Shown: positions 4,962 to 5,526 of the stretch, in pieces
Numbering within the stretch: position 1 is the first letter of the stretch
Layout: each line of letters starts with the position of its first letter
Source: Nitrososphaerales archaeon TH5888
GTDB taxonomy: Archaea; Thermoproteota; Nitrososphaeria; Nitrososphaerales; Nitrososphaeraceae
NCBI GenBank assembly: GCA_014523595.1
Contig: JAATVN010000194.1
Coordinates: 1-5,526 of the forward strand
Direction of reading: 5' to 3'
Length of the DNA stretch: 5,526 nucleotides
Translations under genes and position numbers: made by a program
Notes under the pieces: generated by a model
What the model was told of the DNA's origin: nothing
What the model saw: the letters and a program-made list of their open reading frames with translations, nothing else
Database searches by the model: none

Positions 4962-5294
4962 TCAAACAGATGAGAATTCAAAATAAGGCGAGTTATCCTT
5001 ATCAAGTCCGCATTTGGTCAATTTTACTGCGCTCCCTGGGTTCATATTTCCTTCACTTAAGATGCCGATAATCCTGATTCCTGACATTTCGACTAATCCT
5101 AATTTCTTGGAATTTCCAATAAATGATGATGTATGTTCAATTAATTGCCCTTTCATATCCAATTTTGACATCCTGATTTTTTTTGAATAGCAATTGTTAC
5201 AAATATTTGATGGCGGCCATATTTTTGAATTACAAATATTACAAATCGGAATTCTGAATTTTCCCCTACTTAAGAAATCAAGGAATTCTTTCAC
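4962..5294 (-). CDS. DUF35 zinc-ribbon/OB-fold protein, thiolase partner
   Basis: A 110-residue protein with the two parts of the DUF35 (acyl-CoA-associated OB-fold) family. A short N-terminal helix precedes a zinc ribbon with Cys18-x2-Cys21 and Cys32-x2-Cys35 around the typical WPPS. A small beta-rich domain (about 45-110) follows, with GQLIEHTSSFIG and GIRIIGILSEG in the usual OB-fold places. In archaea such proteins bridge acetoacetyl-CoA thiolase and HMG-CoA synthase and help channel the intermediate; the thiolase end just upstream fits this role. At 110 residues it is somewhat shorter than the roughly 130 that are common. The start is GTG: a stop lies three codons upstream and the next Met (42) is past the zinc ribbon. 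An AT box 25 bases before the GTG suggests a leaderless transcript of its own. Confidence 0.85.
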   Translation of the reverse strand: MKEFLDFLSRGKFRIPICNICNSKIWPPSNICNNCYSKKIRMSKLDMKGQLIEHTSSFIGNSKKLGLVEMSGIRIIGILSEGNMNPGSAVKLTKCGLDKDNSPYFEFSSV

Positions 5295-5313
5295 GCAAGT
5301 TTAAGAACATTAA

Positions 5314-5329
5314 GATAATTAAAATTATC
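5314..5329 (-). promoter_or_regulatory. TATA box overlapped by a dyad, DUF35 promoter
   Basis: On the minus strand TTTTAATTATC (5324-5314) is centred 25 bases from the GTG start. The 16-base stretch GATAATT-AA-AATTATC (5314-5329) is a perfect dyad covering it, so a bound repressor could block the promoter. AT-rich dyads are easily formed by chance. Confidence 0.45.
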
Positions 5330-5385
5330 AATAATTGATTGCATTAAAGAGATTTCAAATGCTATGGACAAACTGCAATAATTAG

Positions 5386-5526
5386 TCATGTTTTAGAAAT
5401 TATGAGAACTAATGACGAGGAACCTGCTGCAGACATATTATGCACTAATCCCATTTTGCAGCCTTTAATCTGTCTACTTCCAGCCAATCCCTTTAACTGC
5501 TCGCAGATTTCGACAGCCTGAGCAAC
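5386..5526 (-). CDS. Archaeal thiolase (acetyl-CoA acetyltransferase), C-terminal end
   Basis: The last 46 codons of a gene entering from the right edge, ending in TGA at 5388-5386. The tail VAQAVEICEQLKGLAGSRQI, then KGCKMGLVHNMSAAGSSS, aligns by eye with the ends of archaeal SCP-x-like thiolases (pattern EIVxQLRGEAGxRQVxGAKxGLxHNxGGxG). These enzymes make or cleave acetoacetyl-CoA, feeding the mevalonate pathway and, in Nitrososphaerota, the 3-hydroxypropionate/4-hydroxybutyrate cycle. The His-Asn is kept, but the usual GGxG that follows is SAAG. The DUF35 partner gene follows after 91 bases, wider than the tight or overlapping junction often seen. Only the tail is visible, so substrate is not assignable. 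Confidence 0.8.
   Translation of the reverse strand, partial: VAQAVEICEQLKGLAGSRQIKGCKMGLVHNMSAAGSSSLVLIISKT

Overview
The window looks like a piece of an archaeal chromosome, most likely an ammonia-oxidising or related Nitrososphaerota (Thaumarchaeota). The reasons are the AT-rich DNA, starts without Shine-Dalgarno motifs but with AT boxes about 25 bases upstream (leaderless style), a tRNA gene with a bulge-helix-bulge intron at a non-canonical position, and the archaeal pairing of a thiolase with a DUF35 zinc-ribbon/OB-fold partner. The phylum call is inference; no marker gene is present to prove it.

Layout. Positions 1-974 (minus) hold most of bioB, biotin synthase, cut by the window edge at its C-terminus. 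About 500 bases without a credible gene follow, containing short dyads. A complete small serine recombinase lies on the plus strand (1480-2070). It is convergent with bioA (3421-2090, minus), DAPA aminotransferase, with only 19 bases between them. Next come a four-helix membrane protein of unknown function (3616-4068, plus) with a clear leaderless promoter, and a tRNA-Asn(GUU) gene (4277-4378) with a 28-nt intron, bracketed by two related palindromes whose centres are exactly 280 bp apart. The right part is on the minus strand: the last 46 residues of an archaeal thiolase, a DUF35 protein starting at GTG, and an unrecognised 119-residue protein.

How the parts fit. BioA makes 7,8-diaminopelargonate and BioB makes biotin from dethiobiotin, so the left half is a biotin locus. 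The recombinase segment separates bioA from bioB. A 9-bp direct repeat, ATTATCTGA, lies just upstream of bioB and across the bioA stop codon. Collapsing the segment between the copies would leave a bioA-bioB operon with a 13-nt gap, suggesting the segment is an insertion. The thiolase and DUF35 proteins probably work together in acetoacetyl-CoA chemistry (mevalonate pathway or carbon-fixation cycle).

The most interesting observations are the candidate insertion boundaries, a BioB that lacks one of the usual auxiliary-cluster cysteines (Asn in place of E. coli Cys128) but has extra cysteines nearby, the tRNA intron at 27/28, and the palindrome pair around the tRNA gene.
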